The notes beneath the pieces are model-generated. The model saw only the letters and a list, made by a program, of their open reading frames with translations, did no database searches and had not been told where the DNA came from. Source: Solimonas sp. (lineage in GTDB: Bacteria > Pseudomonadota > Gammaproteobacteria > Nevskiales > Nevskiaceae). From it: DNA of 64,000 nt. Location: contig JASBRP010000030.1 in the NCBI GenBank assembly GCA_030149365.1, positions 62,001 to 126,000 of the forward strand, in the 5' to 3' direction. Positions 32,539 to 40,804 of this stretch are shown here, in pieces. The position numbers were made by a program, and so were the translations under genes. Each line of letters opens with the position of its first letter. The stretch's first letter is position 1.

Positions 32539-33165
32539 ATGACCGACCCAACCACCTACGACGCCGGCCGCACCGCACTGCTGTTCGTCGACCCCTACAA
32601 CGACTTCCTCTCCGAGGGCGGCAAGCTGTGGCCGCGCGTCGCCGAAGTGGCCCGTTCGGTGAACCTGCACGAAAAGCTGCGCGCCATCACGGGCGCAGTT
32701 CGTGCCGGCGGCATCCCGGTCTTCATCGTGCCGCATCACCGCGCCGAGCCGGGCGACTTCAGCAACTGGGACCATCCGACGCCGTACCAGCTCGGTGCGG
32801 CGAAGGTCCAGGTCTTCGCCAAGGACAGCTGGGGCGGCGAATGGCATCCGGACTTCGCGCCGCAACCCGGTGACACCATCGTCAAGGAGCACTGGGGCGC
32901 CAGCGGCTTCGCCAACACCGATCTCGACCTGCTGCTCAAGCAGCGCCGCATCAGCCACGTGATCCTGGTGGGCCTGATCGCCAACACCTGCATCGAGTGC
33001 ACCGGCCGCTTCGCCAACGAGCTGGGCTACCACGTGACCCTGGTGCGCGATGCCACCGCGGCGTTCAGCGCCGAGGCGATGCATGCCGCGCACGAGATCA
33101 ATGCGCCGACCTATGCCCATGCGGTGCTGACCACGGCCGAGCTGCTGGCCGCCCTGCCCCGCTGA
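32539..33165 (+). CDS. Isochorismatase-like cysteine hydrolase
   Basis: The 208-residue protein has the catalytic triad of the cysteine-hydrolase family: Asp18 in LLFVDPYNDF, Lys116 in DTIVKEHWGASGF and Cys151 in LIANTCIECTGR. Relatives hydrolyse amides such as nicotinamide, ureides or N-carbamoyl compounds. The substrate here is unknown. Spacing to the genes on either side is 24 and 25 bases, each with a ribosome binding site, so it is part of the same operon. Confidence 0.88.
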   Translation: MTDPTTYDAGRTALLFVDPYNDFLSEGGKLWPRVAEVARSVNLHEKLRAITGAVRAGGIPVFIVPHHRAEPGDFSNWDHPTPYQLGAAKVQVFAKDSWGGEWHPDFAPQPGDTIVKEHWGASGFANTDLDLLLKQRRISHVILVGLIANTCIECTGRFANELGYHVTLVRDATAAFSAEAMHAAHEINAPTYAHAVLTTAELLAALPR

Positions 33166-33190
33166 TCACCCGACTCCCAGGACACCCGAC

Positions 33191-33997
33191 ATGAATACGC
33201 AGACCGCCAATACCGCCCTGATCACCGGCGCCTCTTCCGGCATCGGCGCCACCTATGCCGAACGGCTCGCCCGCCGCGGCCACGACCTGATCCTGGTGGC
33301 ACGCGACCGTGCGCGCCTGGAAGCCCTGGCCCAGCGCCTGCGGCGGGAGACCGGCGTGCACGTGGAAACCGTGATCGCCGACCTGACCCAGCGCGAGGAC
33401 CTGGCCGCCGTTGAAACCCAGTTGCGCGGCGACGAGCGCATCAGCCTGCTGATCAACAACGCCGGCGTGGCCGTCAACGGCCCGCTGCTGGCCGCGGACA
33501 CCGCGAAACTCGAGGCGATGGTGCAGCTCAACAGCGTTGCCGCCACGCGGCTGGCGCTGGCCGCGGCCGAAGCCTTCGCCGCCCAGGGGCACGGCGCCAT
33601 CGTCAGCATTGGCTCGGTCACCTCGCTGCTGCCGGAACGCTTCAACGGCGTCTATGCCGCCACCAAGGCCTACCTGCTGACCTTGAGCCAGGCCCTGGCG
33701 CAGGAACTGGCGCCGCGCGGGGTGCGCGTGCAGGCGGTGCTGCCCGGCATCACCCGCACGCCGATCTGGGAGCACTCCGGCTTCTCGTCGGAATCGCTGC
33801 CGCCGGAAATGGTGATGGATGTGGGCGACATGGTGGACGCGGCGCTGGCCGGCCTGGACCAGGGCGAGATCGTGACCATCCCCTCGCTGCCCGACGCCGC
33901 GAACTGGGCCGCCTATGACGCCCAGCGCCTGGCGATGGCACCCCATCTGTCGCTGAGCCAACCCGCCGCCCGCTACCGCAACGCCGTCCTGTCGTAA
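33191..33997 (+). CDS. Short-chain dehydrogenase/reductase
   Basis: The 268-residue SDR has the cofactor motif TGASSGIGATYAERLARRG, the NNAGV motif, and a catalytic Ser in SIGSVTS with YAATKAY. The Arg-rich end of strand 2 (LVARDRARLEAL) favours NADP(H). The classic DltE/YqjQ-like layout gives no substrate. It is the third gene of the operon and could reduce or oxidise an intermediate acted on by the thiolase. Confidence 0.9.
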   Translation: MNTQTANTALITGASSGIGATYAERLARRGHDLILVARDRARLEALAQRLRRETGVHVETVIADLTQREDLAAVETQLRGDERISLLINNAGVAVNGPLLAADTAKLEAMVQLNSVAATRLALAAAEAFAAQGHGAIVSIGSVTSLLPERFNGVYAATKAYLLTLSQALAQELAPRGVRVQAVLPGITRTPIWEHSGFSSESLPPEMVMDVGDMVDAALAGLDQGEIVTIPSLPDAANWAAYDAQRLAMAPHLSLSQPAARYRNAVLS

Positions 33998-34030
33998 ACG
34001 CCACCTACACTCATCATCAGGGAGCCTGCC

Positions 34031-34510
34031 ATGTTCGATCTCAAGACCTTCACCCTCCTGCACGTCGTCATCAGCCTGCTGGCGCTGGTCGCCGGTCTCG
34101 CCCTGCTGTTCGCCTGGCGCGGCGGCAAGGCACAGCCGGGGCTGGCCACGGCCACCATCGTGCTGCTGCTGGCCACCAGCATCACCGGCTTCATGTTCCC
34201 CTTCATCAAGTTCCTGCCCTCGCATGCCTTCGGCATTCTGTCGCTGATCCTGCTGGCCGGGACGCTGGTCGCGCGCTGGAGCAAGGGCCTGGCCGGACGC
34301 TGGCTGACCGTCTACGGCGCCACGCTGGCCATCGCGGTGTATCTGGACGCCTTCGTGGCCTTGGTGCAGGCTTTGCAGAAGATCCCGGCCCTGAACGCGC
34401 TGGCACCCAGCGACAAGTCGCCGGGCTTCATGATCGCCCAGGGCTTGTTGCTGGTCGTCTTCGTCCTGCTGGGCAGGTCCGCCGTGCGCGGCCTGCGCGG
34501 CACCGCCTGA
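34031..34510 (+). CDS. Five-helix membrane protein, unknown function
   Basis: The 159-residue protein is predicted to have five transmembrane helices (about residues 5-27, 38-57, 63-84, 93-119, 136-154). The first loop is basic (AWRGGKAQPG). No ligand or catalytic motif stands out. It has the look of small DoxX-like or DUF2306-like membrane proteins, but I cannot place it. It lies between the SDR and thiolase genes in the operon. Confidence 0.75.
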   Translation: MFDLKTFTLLHVVISLLALVAGLALLFAWRGGKAQPGLATATIVLLLATSITGFMFPFIKFLPSHAFGILSLILLAGTLVARWSKGLAGRWLTVYGATLAIAVYLDAFVALVQALQKIPALNALAPSDKSPGFMIAQGLLLVVFVLLGRSAVRGLRGTA

Positions 34511-34538
34511 ACCCTGTCGCCTGCCAAGGAAGAACGTC

Positions 34539-35825
34539 ATGACCAAGAAGAACACACCGCCGCAAGCCTGGATCGCCTCCGGTGTCCGCACTCCCTTCGC
34601 CAAGGTGGACGGTGCCCTGGCCTCGCACGACGCCATCGAGCTGTCGGTGCCGGTGGTGCAGGCCATGCTGCAGCGCCTGGACGGCGCCGCGCCGGACTTC
34701 GCCGTCTGGGGCAGCGTGGTGCCCAATCTCACCTGGAGCAACCTGGCCCGCGAGGTGCTGATGGAAGCCGGCGCGCCGGCCACGATCACCGCCTTCTCCA
34801 CCGTCATGGCCTGTTCCACCAGCATGATCGGCGCCATCGAGGCCGCCGGCATGCTCAACGACAGCAGCCGCCAGCTGGCGCTGGTCGGTGGCGTGGAGAG
34901 CATGAGCCGCGTGCAGATCGGCCTGGGCCAGACCCTGTCCGACTGGCTGCGCAAGTTCCAGAAGACCAAGACCGCCGGCGAGAAGCTGCAGCACCTGGCC
35001 GGCCTGAAGCTGGCGGACGTGGGGCTCTACATCCCGTCCGTGACCAACCGCACCACCGGCAAGAGCATGGGCGAGCACACCGAGATCACCGCCAAGGAAT
35101 GGCTGATCCCGCGTGCCGCGCAGGACGAGAGCGCCCTGGCCAGCCACAAGAACGCCGTGGCGGCCTGGGAGCGGGGCTTCTTCGACGACCTGGTGATCCC
35201 CATCGGCGAAACCAGGCGCGACGGCATCCCGCGCAAGGACACCACGCTGGAAAAGCTCGGCAAGCTGCCGCCGGCCTTCGACCGCGAGAGCGGCAAGGGC
35301 ACGCTCAGCGCCGGCAACTCCTCGCCGCTGACCGATGGCGCGGCGGCGATCTGGGTGGGCACCGAACAGGGCCTGGGCAAGCTGCCGGCCGGCACGCCGC
35401 GCGTGAAGCTGGTGGACTGGGAGATCGCCTCGATCGACTTCCGCCACGAGGGCCTGCTGATGGCGCCGGCCTTCGCGATTCCGCGCCTGCTGGAGCGCCA
35501 GGGCCTCACCTACAACGACGTCGGCCTGTGGGAGATCCACGAGGCGTTCTCGGCGCAGGTGCTGTTCCACATCAAGGCGATGGAGGACGTGGCCTTCCTG
35601 CACCAGAAGGCCGGGGTCAAGGCGGTGATGGGCAGCTTCCCGCGCGACCGGGTGAACCCCAACGGCGGCAGCGTCGCCATCGGCCATCCGTTCGGCGCCA
35701 CCGGCGCCCGCATCCTCAGCCAGGCGGTGAAGGAACTCGCCGCCATGCCCAGCGGCACGCTGGGCATCGTCAGCATCTGTGCCGACGGTGGCCAGGGCAG
35801 CGTGGTGCTGCTGCAGGCGGCCTGA
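34539..35825 (+). CDS. Acetyl-CoA C-acyltransferase (thiolase)
   Basis: The 428-residue thiolase carries the acyl-binding Cys92 in TVMACSTSMIG. The active-site His residues are in EIHEAFSAQ and NPNGGSVAIGHPFGATGARI, and the second catalytic Cys is in SICADGGQG. Its length and the insert (LRKFQKTKTAGEKLQHLAGLKLADVGLYIPS) match the FadI-like long form of beta-oxidation thiolases. It is the last gene of the five-gene operon and suggests that a fatty-acyl or ketoacyl-CoA is the end point of that pathway. Confidence 0.92.
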   Translation: MTKKNTPPQAWIASGVRTPFAKVDGALASHDAIELSVPVVQAMLQRLDGAAPDFAVWGSVVPNLTWSNLAREVLMEAGAPATITAFSTVMACSTSMIGAIEAAGMLNDSSRQLALVGGVESMSRVQIGLGQTLSDWLRKFQKTKTAGEKLQHLAGLKLADVGLYIPSVTNRTTGKSMGEHTEITAKEWLIPRAAQDESALASHKNAVAAWERGFFDDLVIPIGETRRDGIPRKDTTLEKLGKLPPAFDRESGKGTLSAGNSSPLTDGAAAIWVGTEQGLGKLPAGTPRVKLVDWEIASIDFRHEGLLMAPAFAIPRLLERQGLTYNDVGLWEIHEAFSAQVLFHIKAMEDVAFLHQKAGVKAVMGSFPRDRVNPNGGSVAIGHPFGATGARILSQAVKELAAMPSGTLGIVSICADGGQGSVVLLQAA

Positions 35826-35830
35826 AGCTC

Positions 35831-35865
35831 CACGCCCCGCCGCCGACACAGGGCGGCGGGGCGTG
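35831..35865. terminator. Strong GC hairpin between convergent genes
   Basis: CACGCCCCGCCGCC and GGCGGCGGGGCGTG form a perfect 14-bp stem with a 7-base loop, six bases after the thiolase stop. There is no T-run. Confidence 0.6.
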
Positions 35866-35867
35866 AT

Positions 35868-37097
35868 TCAAGACGGAAGCAAGGACTTCAGCGGCACGCC
35901 AGCATCGGCCAGCAATGCCGGATCGAAGCGGGCGCCCGCCGCCACCAGCTTCTTCGCCAGCATGAATTCCTGCGGGCGATTCACCACGTCGGCCGCGATC
36001 AGGCGGCCCTCCCGCAGGTAGAACGCCGAGAAGTCCCGCGCCTGCCGCAGGTCGCCGCGGACCACGATGCGATCATGCCCCTGCGACAGGCCGACCATCT
36101 GCAGCTTCAGGTCGTATTGGTCCGACCAGAACCAGGGCACGGCGCGATAGGGCTCCTCCGCACCCAGCAGCGTTGCCGCCGCGCTGCGAGCCTGCTCCAG
36201 CGCGTTCTGCACCGACTCCAGGCGCAGGCGGCGACCGGCGAAGGCGCTGGGATGATTCGCGCAATCCCCTGCGGCGACGATCAGCGGATCCGAAGTGCGG
36301 GCACATTCATCCACGACGATGCCGTCGGTGACCGCAAGGCCCGCCTGCATTGCCAGATCGACATTGGGCAGCAGGCCGATGCCGGCCAGCACATGGTCTG
36401 CCGCGATGAGCCGGCCATCCGCAAGTTGCACCGCCTCCACCGTCTCGCGGCCCAGCAGCGCCGCAACCTGAACCCCCGTGATCAGGTGCACGCCCGCCTC
36501 GCCGTGCACGCGCTCGAAGAAGGCTGAAACCTCTGGCGCGGTGACGCGCGCCAGCACACGATCCAGGCCTTCCAGCAGCGTGACCCTGGCCCCGGCCTTG
36601 ACCGCCGCCGCGGCAGCCTCCAGGCCGATGAAGCCGCCACCGATGATGACCAGCCGGATGCCCTGGCGCAGCGCCGGGCGCAGGGCACGGGCGTCGTCCA
36701 TCGTGCGCAGCAACTGCACGCCACGCAGGTCGGCGCCTGCCACGGCCAGCGGCCTTGCCCGGCCGCCAGTGGTCAGGGCCAGGCCGCGATAGGCGATGCG
36801 CCGGCCGTCGGCCAGTTCCACTTCGCGGCGCTCCCGGTGAATGCGCTGCACGCGCGTACCGCCGATGAATTCGATGGCATGCCGCTGCAGTTGTGCCGGC
36901 GGCACGGCGTAGAGCGCCGCCTCGTCCGCCGTGCCGGCCAGGTAGGCCTTGGACAGGGGCGGACGCTTGTAGGGCGGCCAGGTTTCGTCACCCAGCAGCA
37001 TCACGCGGCCGGCATGCCCGCGCCGCCGCAGTTCCAGGCACAGCTCCGCGCCGGCCTGGCCGGCGCCGATCACCACGATGTCGCTTTGCTCTGTCAT
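35868..37097 (-). CDS. Ferredoxin-NAD(P) reductase, putidaredoxin-reductase type
   Basis: The 409-residue flavoprotein has two dinucleotide-binding folds: GAGQAGAELCLELRRRG near the N-terminus for FAD and IGGGFIGLEAAAAAVKAG near residue 150 for NAD(P)H. AGDCANHP and the C-terminal reductase domain (VPWFWSDQYDLKLQMVG) are typical of rhodocoxin/putidaredoxin reductases. These pass electrons from NADH to a 2Fe-2S ferredoxin that feeds P450s. The window holds three P450s and one such ferredoxin (48657-48965). No other such reductase appears here, so it is the natural partner, although it is transcribed alone. Confidence 0.9.
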   Translation of the reverse strand: MTEQSDIVVIGAGQAGAELCLELRRRGHAGRVMLLGDETWPPYKRPPLSKAYLAGTADEAALYAVPPAQLQRHAIEFIGGTRVQRIHRERREVELADGRRIAYRGLALTTGGRARPLAVAGADLRGVQLLRTMDDARALRPALRQGIRLVIIGGGFIGLEAAAAAVKAGARVTLLEGLDRVLARVTAPEVSAFFERVHGEAGVHLITGVQVAALLGRETVEAVQLADGRLIAADHVLAGIGLLPNVDLAMQAGLAVTDGIVVDECARTSDPLIVAAGDCANHPSAFAGRRLRLESVQNALEQARSAAATLLGAEEPYRAVPWFWSDQYDLKLQMVGLSQGHDRIVVRGDLRQARDFSAFYLREGRLIAADVVNRPQEFMLAKKLVAAGARFDPALLADAGVPLKSLLPS

Positions 37098-37163
37098 GTG
37101 TCCGGTCCGGATCGTTGGGCTCTCGTGTCCGCTAGCGAGGGCATTTAGTGATGCGCCTTGAGT

Positions 37164-37280
37164 CCCTCTCCCGCTGGCGGGAGAGGGTTGGGGTGAGGGT
37201 GGTACAGCGGCGGTTACGCACGTTGCCGCCGATTGAAGGCTCCACCCTCACCCTTGCCCTCTCCCGCCAGCGGGAGAGGG
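37164..37280. repeat. Two inverted CCCTCTCCC palindromes (REPIN-like)
   Basis: The gap 37098-37405 is filled by this element. A perfect 24-base palindrome (37164-37187, CCCTCTCCCGC-TG-GCGGGAGAGGG) and a second one (37257-37280, loop CA) lie in inverted orientation. The adjoining sequences TTGGGGTGAGGGTGG and CCACCCTCACCCTTG are also near-complementary, so the whole forms a long imperfect hairpin. No gene is present. Confidence 0.75.
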
Positions 37281-37405
37281 AATAAACACTGCCCCGCTTC
37301 TCCGCCCTTCTCCAAAAAGAAACCCCTCCGCGGGGGCGAGAAGGGGTTGAATTCCTCCACAACTGTGACGAGGGAGAGATGTGGTGGAGGAGGAGGAAGA
37401 CGGGA

Positions 37406-38707
37406 CTACATGGCGCGGACCGCTTCGCGGCGCGCGATCTCCTGGTCGACGAAGCGCACCCAGTTGCCGGCCGCCTCGGCCAGCGTGGCCGACTGCGCGG
37501 CCGCCACGAAGTGCGAGCGCGCCTCGGCAAACTGGTTGTCATTGAACAGGGCGGTGCCCAGCTGCATCTGCGTGTCGGCCGGCTTGTCGAGACCCTTTGC
37601 CTTGAGCGCGGCGCGGAAGGCACCCGCCGCGCTCTTCCAGTCACCGGTCTCGTTGTAGGCCTGGCCGAGATAGGCGTAGTGCCTGGCTTCGCCGGTCATC
37701 TCGGCGAGCGTCTTCAGTACCGGGATCTGCTGCCGGTATTCCTGCGCCAGGGCCAGTGCCTGGGCAAACAGCTGCAGGTTCTCCGGCGAGGCCTTGATGC
37801 TCTTGTTCTTGATGCCTGATGCGATCAGGCGAACCGCCGCATAGGGAATCTCCTGCACCATGTACAGGCGCGCCAGGTTCAGCAGGTCCGTCTCCGCCGT
37901 CAGCAGGCGGCTGCGATAGGCCGCGTGCATCAGGGCCAGTTGCTGGCGCTGCTGGTCCAGCAGGCCGCGCATGCCGGCGAGCTGCTGCCAATAGGTACCC
38001 TTGTCCGGGTGGCTGGAAACCAGTATCTCCAGCACCTTGGCGGCCTTGGCGTATTCCTTGCGCTCGTAGTAGATCGCGCGCAGCAGCGCCAGCGCGGCTT
38101 CCTTGGGCGCCATGCCGCGCTCCTTGGAAATCTTCAGCGAGGTGGTCAGGGCCTTCTCGGCCTCGGCGTATTTCTGCGTCTGGTAGTAGGCCTGCGCCAG
38201 CAGCGCGTAGGCGTCAGGACTCGGCTCCGAGACCACTGCGAGCCACTGGTTCACCGTCAGGATCGCCTTGGGATAGTCCTCGGCGATGAAGTGCAGCTGT
38301 GCCATAGCATAGAGGCTGCTGTCACGCAGGCCGTCCGGCAGATTGGGCTGCTTCAGCACCAGCGCATAGGACTCGAGCGCCTTCGGCGTGTTGTCCAGCG
38401 CGTACCAGGTCGCCGCATAGAGGTTGTACAGCGTGGCTCGTTCGTAATCGTTGAGCTTGGCCTCACCGGCACGCAGGCCGTCCAGCGAGGCCAGGGCTCC
38501 CTTGTAGTCCTTGGCCTCGAAGGCCTTCTGCGAGACCTCCATCTTCTTGTAGGTCTCGGCCCGGATCACGCCGGTCTGCTTGCTCGGAGGAGGCGCCGGC
38601 TTGCCCTTGGCCTTGTCCTTGGCGTCGACCGCGACGACACCGAAGGCAAGCAATGCGCTAAGCGCGCTGCAGATGAACAGGTTCTTCACACTCACCGGGC
38701 ACCTCAT
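37406..38707 (-). CDS. Periplasmic TPR protein of the TonB operon
   Basis: The 433-residue protein has a signal peptide (LFICSALSALLAFGVVAVDA), then a charged linker (KDKAKGKPAPPPSK) and multiple tetratricopeptide-like helical repeats, for example ALASLDGLRAGEAKLNDYERATLYNLYAATWYALDNTPKALESYALVL and YAYLGQAYNETGDWKSAAGAFRAALKA. Similar TPR proteins end exbB-exbD-tonB operons in other gammaproteobacteria, where they are thought to help the TonB complex. Its start overlaps the tonB stop by 4 bases. Confidence 0.85.
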   Translation of the reverse strand: MRCPVSVKNLFICSALSALLAFGVVAVDAKDKAKGKPAPPPSKQTGVIRAETYKKMEVSQKAFEAKDYKGALASLDGLRAGEAKLNDYERATLYNLYAATWYALDNTPKALESYALVLKQPNLPDGLRDSSLYAMAQLHFIAEDYPKAILTVNQWLAVVSEPSPDAYALLAQAYYQTQKYAEAEKALTTSLKISKERGMAPKEAALALLRAIYYERKEYAKAAKVLEILVSSHPDKGTYWQQLAGMRGLLDQQRQQLALMHAAYRSRLLTAETDLLNLARLYMVQEIPYAAVRLIASGIKNKSIKASPENLQLFAQALALAQEYRQQIPVLKTLAEMTGEARHYAYLGQAYNETGDWKSAAGAFRAALKAKGLDKPADTQMQLGTALFNDNQFAEARSHFVAAAQSATLAEAAGNWVRFVDQEIARREAVRAM

Positions 38708-39420
38708 CTCTTGTCGAGCTCGAAGCGGATCAAGTGCTGTACATTCGGCACGGCGATCGGCTTGCCGCTTTCCACGCGCGGCTTGTACTTGAACTTGAGC
38801 ACGGCCTTCCTGGCGGCCTCGTCGAACACCCCCGGCGGCTGCGACTCGATCACCTTCGGGTCGGTCACCCCGCCCGCCTCGGTCACCGTGAAGCTCAGCA
38901 GCACCCAGCCCTCGATACCCTGGCTCTGCGCACGGGCCGGGTACATCGGCGCCACCTTCACGATCGGCAGGTACTCACCATCGGTGGACGACAGGCCAAA
39001 GCTGGACTTCACCTGCGTGGAGTTCTCCAGGCGCATGTTGATGGCCACGTTGGTGTTGTTCGGCCCCTGGATCTGCGTGGTCTGCATCGGCACCTCCGGC
39101 GGCGCCTCGGGACGGTCCGGCATCTCCGGCGGCGGCTTTCTTTCCCGGCTCTCGATCTCGAAGTTCTTGGCCAGGCGCAGGAAATCCACCGTCGGCAGGA
39201 TCTCGCCGTTGGGCACGGCGCCCGTGGTCGAATGGATCAGGGCATAGAGCAGCCAGAACAGCCCGACCATGGACACGCAGGCCAGGCCCAGGGGCGCGAT
39301 GAAGCGCAAAGGACTGAGCTGCGGTTGCTCGCCGATCGGCGGGTTGTTCTGGACGCCACTGTTGCGATCCACCACGAACATCGGCACCCGGATCTCGGGA
39401 TTGGAGGAACTGGCCATCAC
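38704..39420 (-). CDS. tonB: Energy transducer TonB
   Basis: The 238-residue protein has a cytoplasmic N-terminus of about 40 residues, one membrane helix (FIAPLGLACVSMVGLFWLLYALI), a periplasmic proline-containing spacer (ERKPPPEMPDRPEAPPEVP) and a C-terminal TonB domain (VAPMYPARAQSQGIEGWVLLSFTVTEAGGV ... FKYKPRVESGKP). The long N-terminus and short spacer resemble TonB2-type proteins. It sits between the exbD pair and the TPR gene with 4-base overlaps on both sides. It transmits proton-motive force to the receptor encoded at the head of the operon. Confidence 0.93.
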   Translation of the reverse strand: MMASSSNPEIRVPMFVVDRNSGVQNNPPIGEQPQLSPLRFIAPLGLACVSMVGLFWLLYALIHSTTGAVPNGEILPTVDFLRLAKNFEIESRERKPPPEMPDRPEAPPEVPMQTTQIQGPNNTNVAINMRLENSTQVKSSFGLSSTDGEYLPIVKVAPMYPARAQSQGIEGWVLLSFTVTEAGGVTDPKVIESQPPGVFDEAARKAVLKFKYKPRVESGKPIAVPNVQHLIRFELDKR

Positions 39421-39824
39421 TCCGCTCCCTTGGTCGCCACCGACACGCTCTGCACACCGCCGGCCCGGACCTGGTCCATCACCTGGGCCATGACGCCGCT
39501 CTCGGAAGCCTTGTCGGCCAGGATCACCACCGTGTCCTCGGGGCGCTCGGCGTGCATGCGCTCCACCAGCGCACGCACCTCCGGCGGAGTGACCTTCTTG
39601 CGGTCCATCCAGATCTCGCCATTGGGACGGATCGCGATCAGGATGTTGCCGGAGGCCTTGGACTCGGCCGTCTCGGCCTGTTCCTTGTCGACCTTGACGC
39701 CAGCCTGCTTCACGAAGCTGGTGATGATGATGAAGAAGATCAGCAGGTTCAGCACGAAGTCCAGCATCGGCGCCAGGTCGATGCCGTGATGTCCGTCGTC
39801 GCTTGCATGTCGGCGGGCTTGCAT
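39417..39824 (-). CDS. exbD: Biopolymer transport protein ExbD, copy 2
   Basis: The 135-residue protein has one membrane helix with the proton-path Asp (IDLAPMLDFVLNLLIFFII) and a periplasmic ExbD/TolR domain (MDRKKVTPPEVRALVERMHAERPEDTVVILADK). The membrane segment is nearly identical to that of copy 1 encoded immediately upstream, while the periplasmic parts differ. ExbD works with ExbB to harness the proton gradient for TonB. Its end overlaps the tonB start. Confidence 0.92.
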   Translation of the reverse strand: MQARRHASDDGHHGIDLAPMLDFVLNLLIFFIIITSFVKQAGVKVDKEQAETAESKASGNILIAIRPNGEIWMDRKKVTPPEVRALVERMHAERPEDTVVILADKASESGVMAQVMDQVRAGGVQSVSVATKGAE

Positions 39825-39849
39825 GGGTGTCTCCTCAGGCTCGCTCTGG

Positions 39850-40275
39850 TTATTTGGACGTGGTCGGCTGCAGCATGACGTTCATCGCCCCGCCCGCCCG
39901 CGCCTGGTCCATGGCCTTGACCACCATGCCCGTGGGGGCCTTGGTGTTGGCCACCACGATCACCGGGCCGTCCGGCTTCTCGCCGCGGAAGCGCTCGACG
40001 TTGGCACGCACCGCCGCCGGGTCCACCAGGCGCTGGTCGATCGAGATGTCGCCGTTCTTGTGCACGGCGATGAACAGGGTGCTGTTGTCTTCTTCCTGTT
40101 CCTTCTGGTTCGGCGGCGAAGGCGGAGGCGTATTCAGTGAGAGCCCCACTTCCTTCACGAAGACCGCGGTGATGATGAAGAAGATCAGCAGGTTCAGGAC
40201 GAAGTCGAGCATCGGCGCGAGGTCGATGGCCTCTTCGTCGTGTTCGACATGCTGGCGGCGATGACGCATGGCCAT
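39850..40275 (-). CDS. exbD: Biopolymer transport protein ExbD, copy 1
   Basis: The 141-residue protein has the same helix IDLAPMLDFVLNLLIFFII with the essential Asp, a Pro-rich linker (TPPPSPPNQKEQEEDN) and the periplasmic ExbD domain (GDISIDQRLVDPAAVRANVERFRG). MRHRRQ two codons in is an alternative start. Two ExbD copies in one operon are known from other TonB operons of gammaproteobacteria and may form a heteromer. Confidence 0.92.
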   Translation of the reverse strand: MAMRHRRQHVEHDEEAIDLAPMLDFVLNLLIFFIITAVFVKEVGLSLNTPPPSPPNQKEQEEDNSTLFIAVHKNGDISIDQRLVDPAAVRANVERFRGEKPDGPVIVVANTKAPTGMVVKAMDQARAGGAMNVMLQPTTSK

Positions 40276-40285
40276 GGAAGAATTC

Positions 40286-40804
40286 CTAGAAGCTGAAGCG
40301 ATCGGCCAGCAGTTCGGTCTGCTTGCGGATCTTCGACTGGAAATAGAACACCGGGTACATGCCGGTGACGCTCACCGCCAGGCCCGTCATCGTGCAGTTC
40401 ATGGCCTTGGACACGCCGGACGCCATCGTTCTGGCGTCCGCCGAGCCGAGGATCGACATGGAGTCGAACACCTCGAGCATGCCGTGCACGGTGCCCACCA
40501 GGCCCAGCAGCGGGCACATGGGGATCAGCACCTTGAGCACCGGCATGTTCTCGGACATGGCGCCGTTCAGCCGCGAGATCATGGCCGTGCGGATCTGGTG
40601 GGACATCCAGGACTGGTGTTCCGGACGCCCCTGCCACTGAGCCAGCAGGCGCTGGGTCATGCCGGGGAAATGTGCCCGGAAGAACCACAACCGCTCGAAG
40701 ATCAGCGTCCACATCAGGACACCGGCCACCAGGATCCAGATCACGAACGGCCCGCCGGCAATAGTGAGCTGGCTAACCGCGTGAAGCGGGGCGAACTCAG
40801 GCAC
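40286..40804 (-). CDS. exbB: ExbB/TolQ/MotA-family proton channel protein
   Basis: The 172-residue protein has three membrane helices: residues ~16-38 (PFVIWILVAGVLMWTLIF), a helix at VLIPMCPLLGLVGTVHGMLEVF and a helix at MNCTMTGLAVSVTGMYPVFYF. The signature PLLGLVGTVHGM is that of the MotA/TolQ/ExbB family. It is shorter than E. coli ExbB (244) and matches the ExbB2 class. It overlaps the larger ExbB-like gene by 8 bases. Confidence 0.92.
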   Translation of the reverse strand: MPEFAPLHAVSQLTIAGGPFVIWILVAGVLMWTLIFERLWFFRAHFPGMTQRLLAQWQGRPEHQSWMSHQIRTAMISRLNGAMSENMPVLKVLIPMCPLLGLVGTVHGMLEVFDSMSILGSADARTMASGVSKAMNCTMTGLAVSVTGMYPVFYFQSKIRKQTELLADRFSF

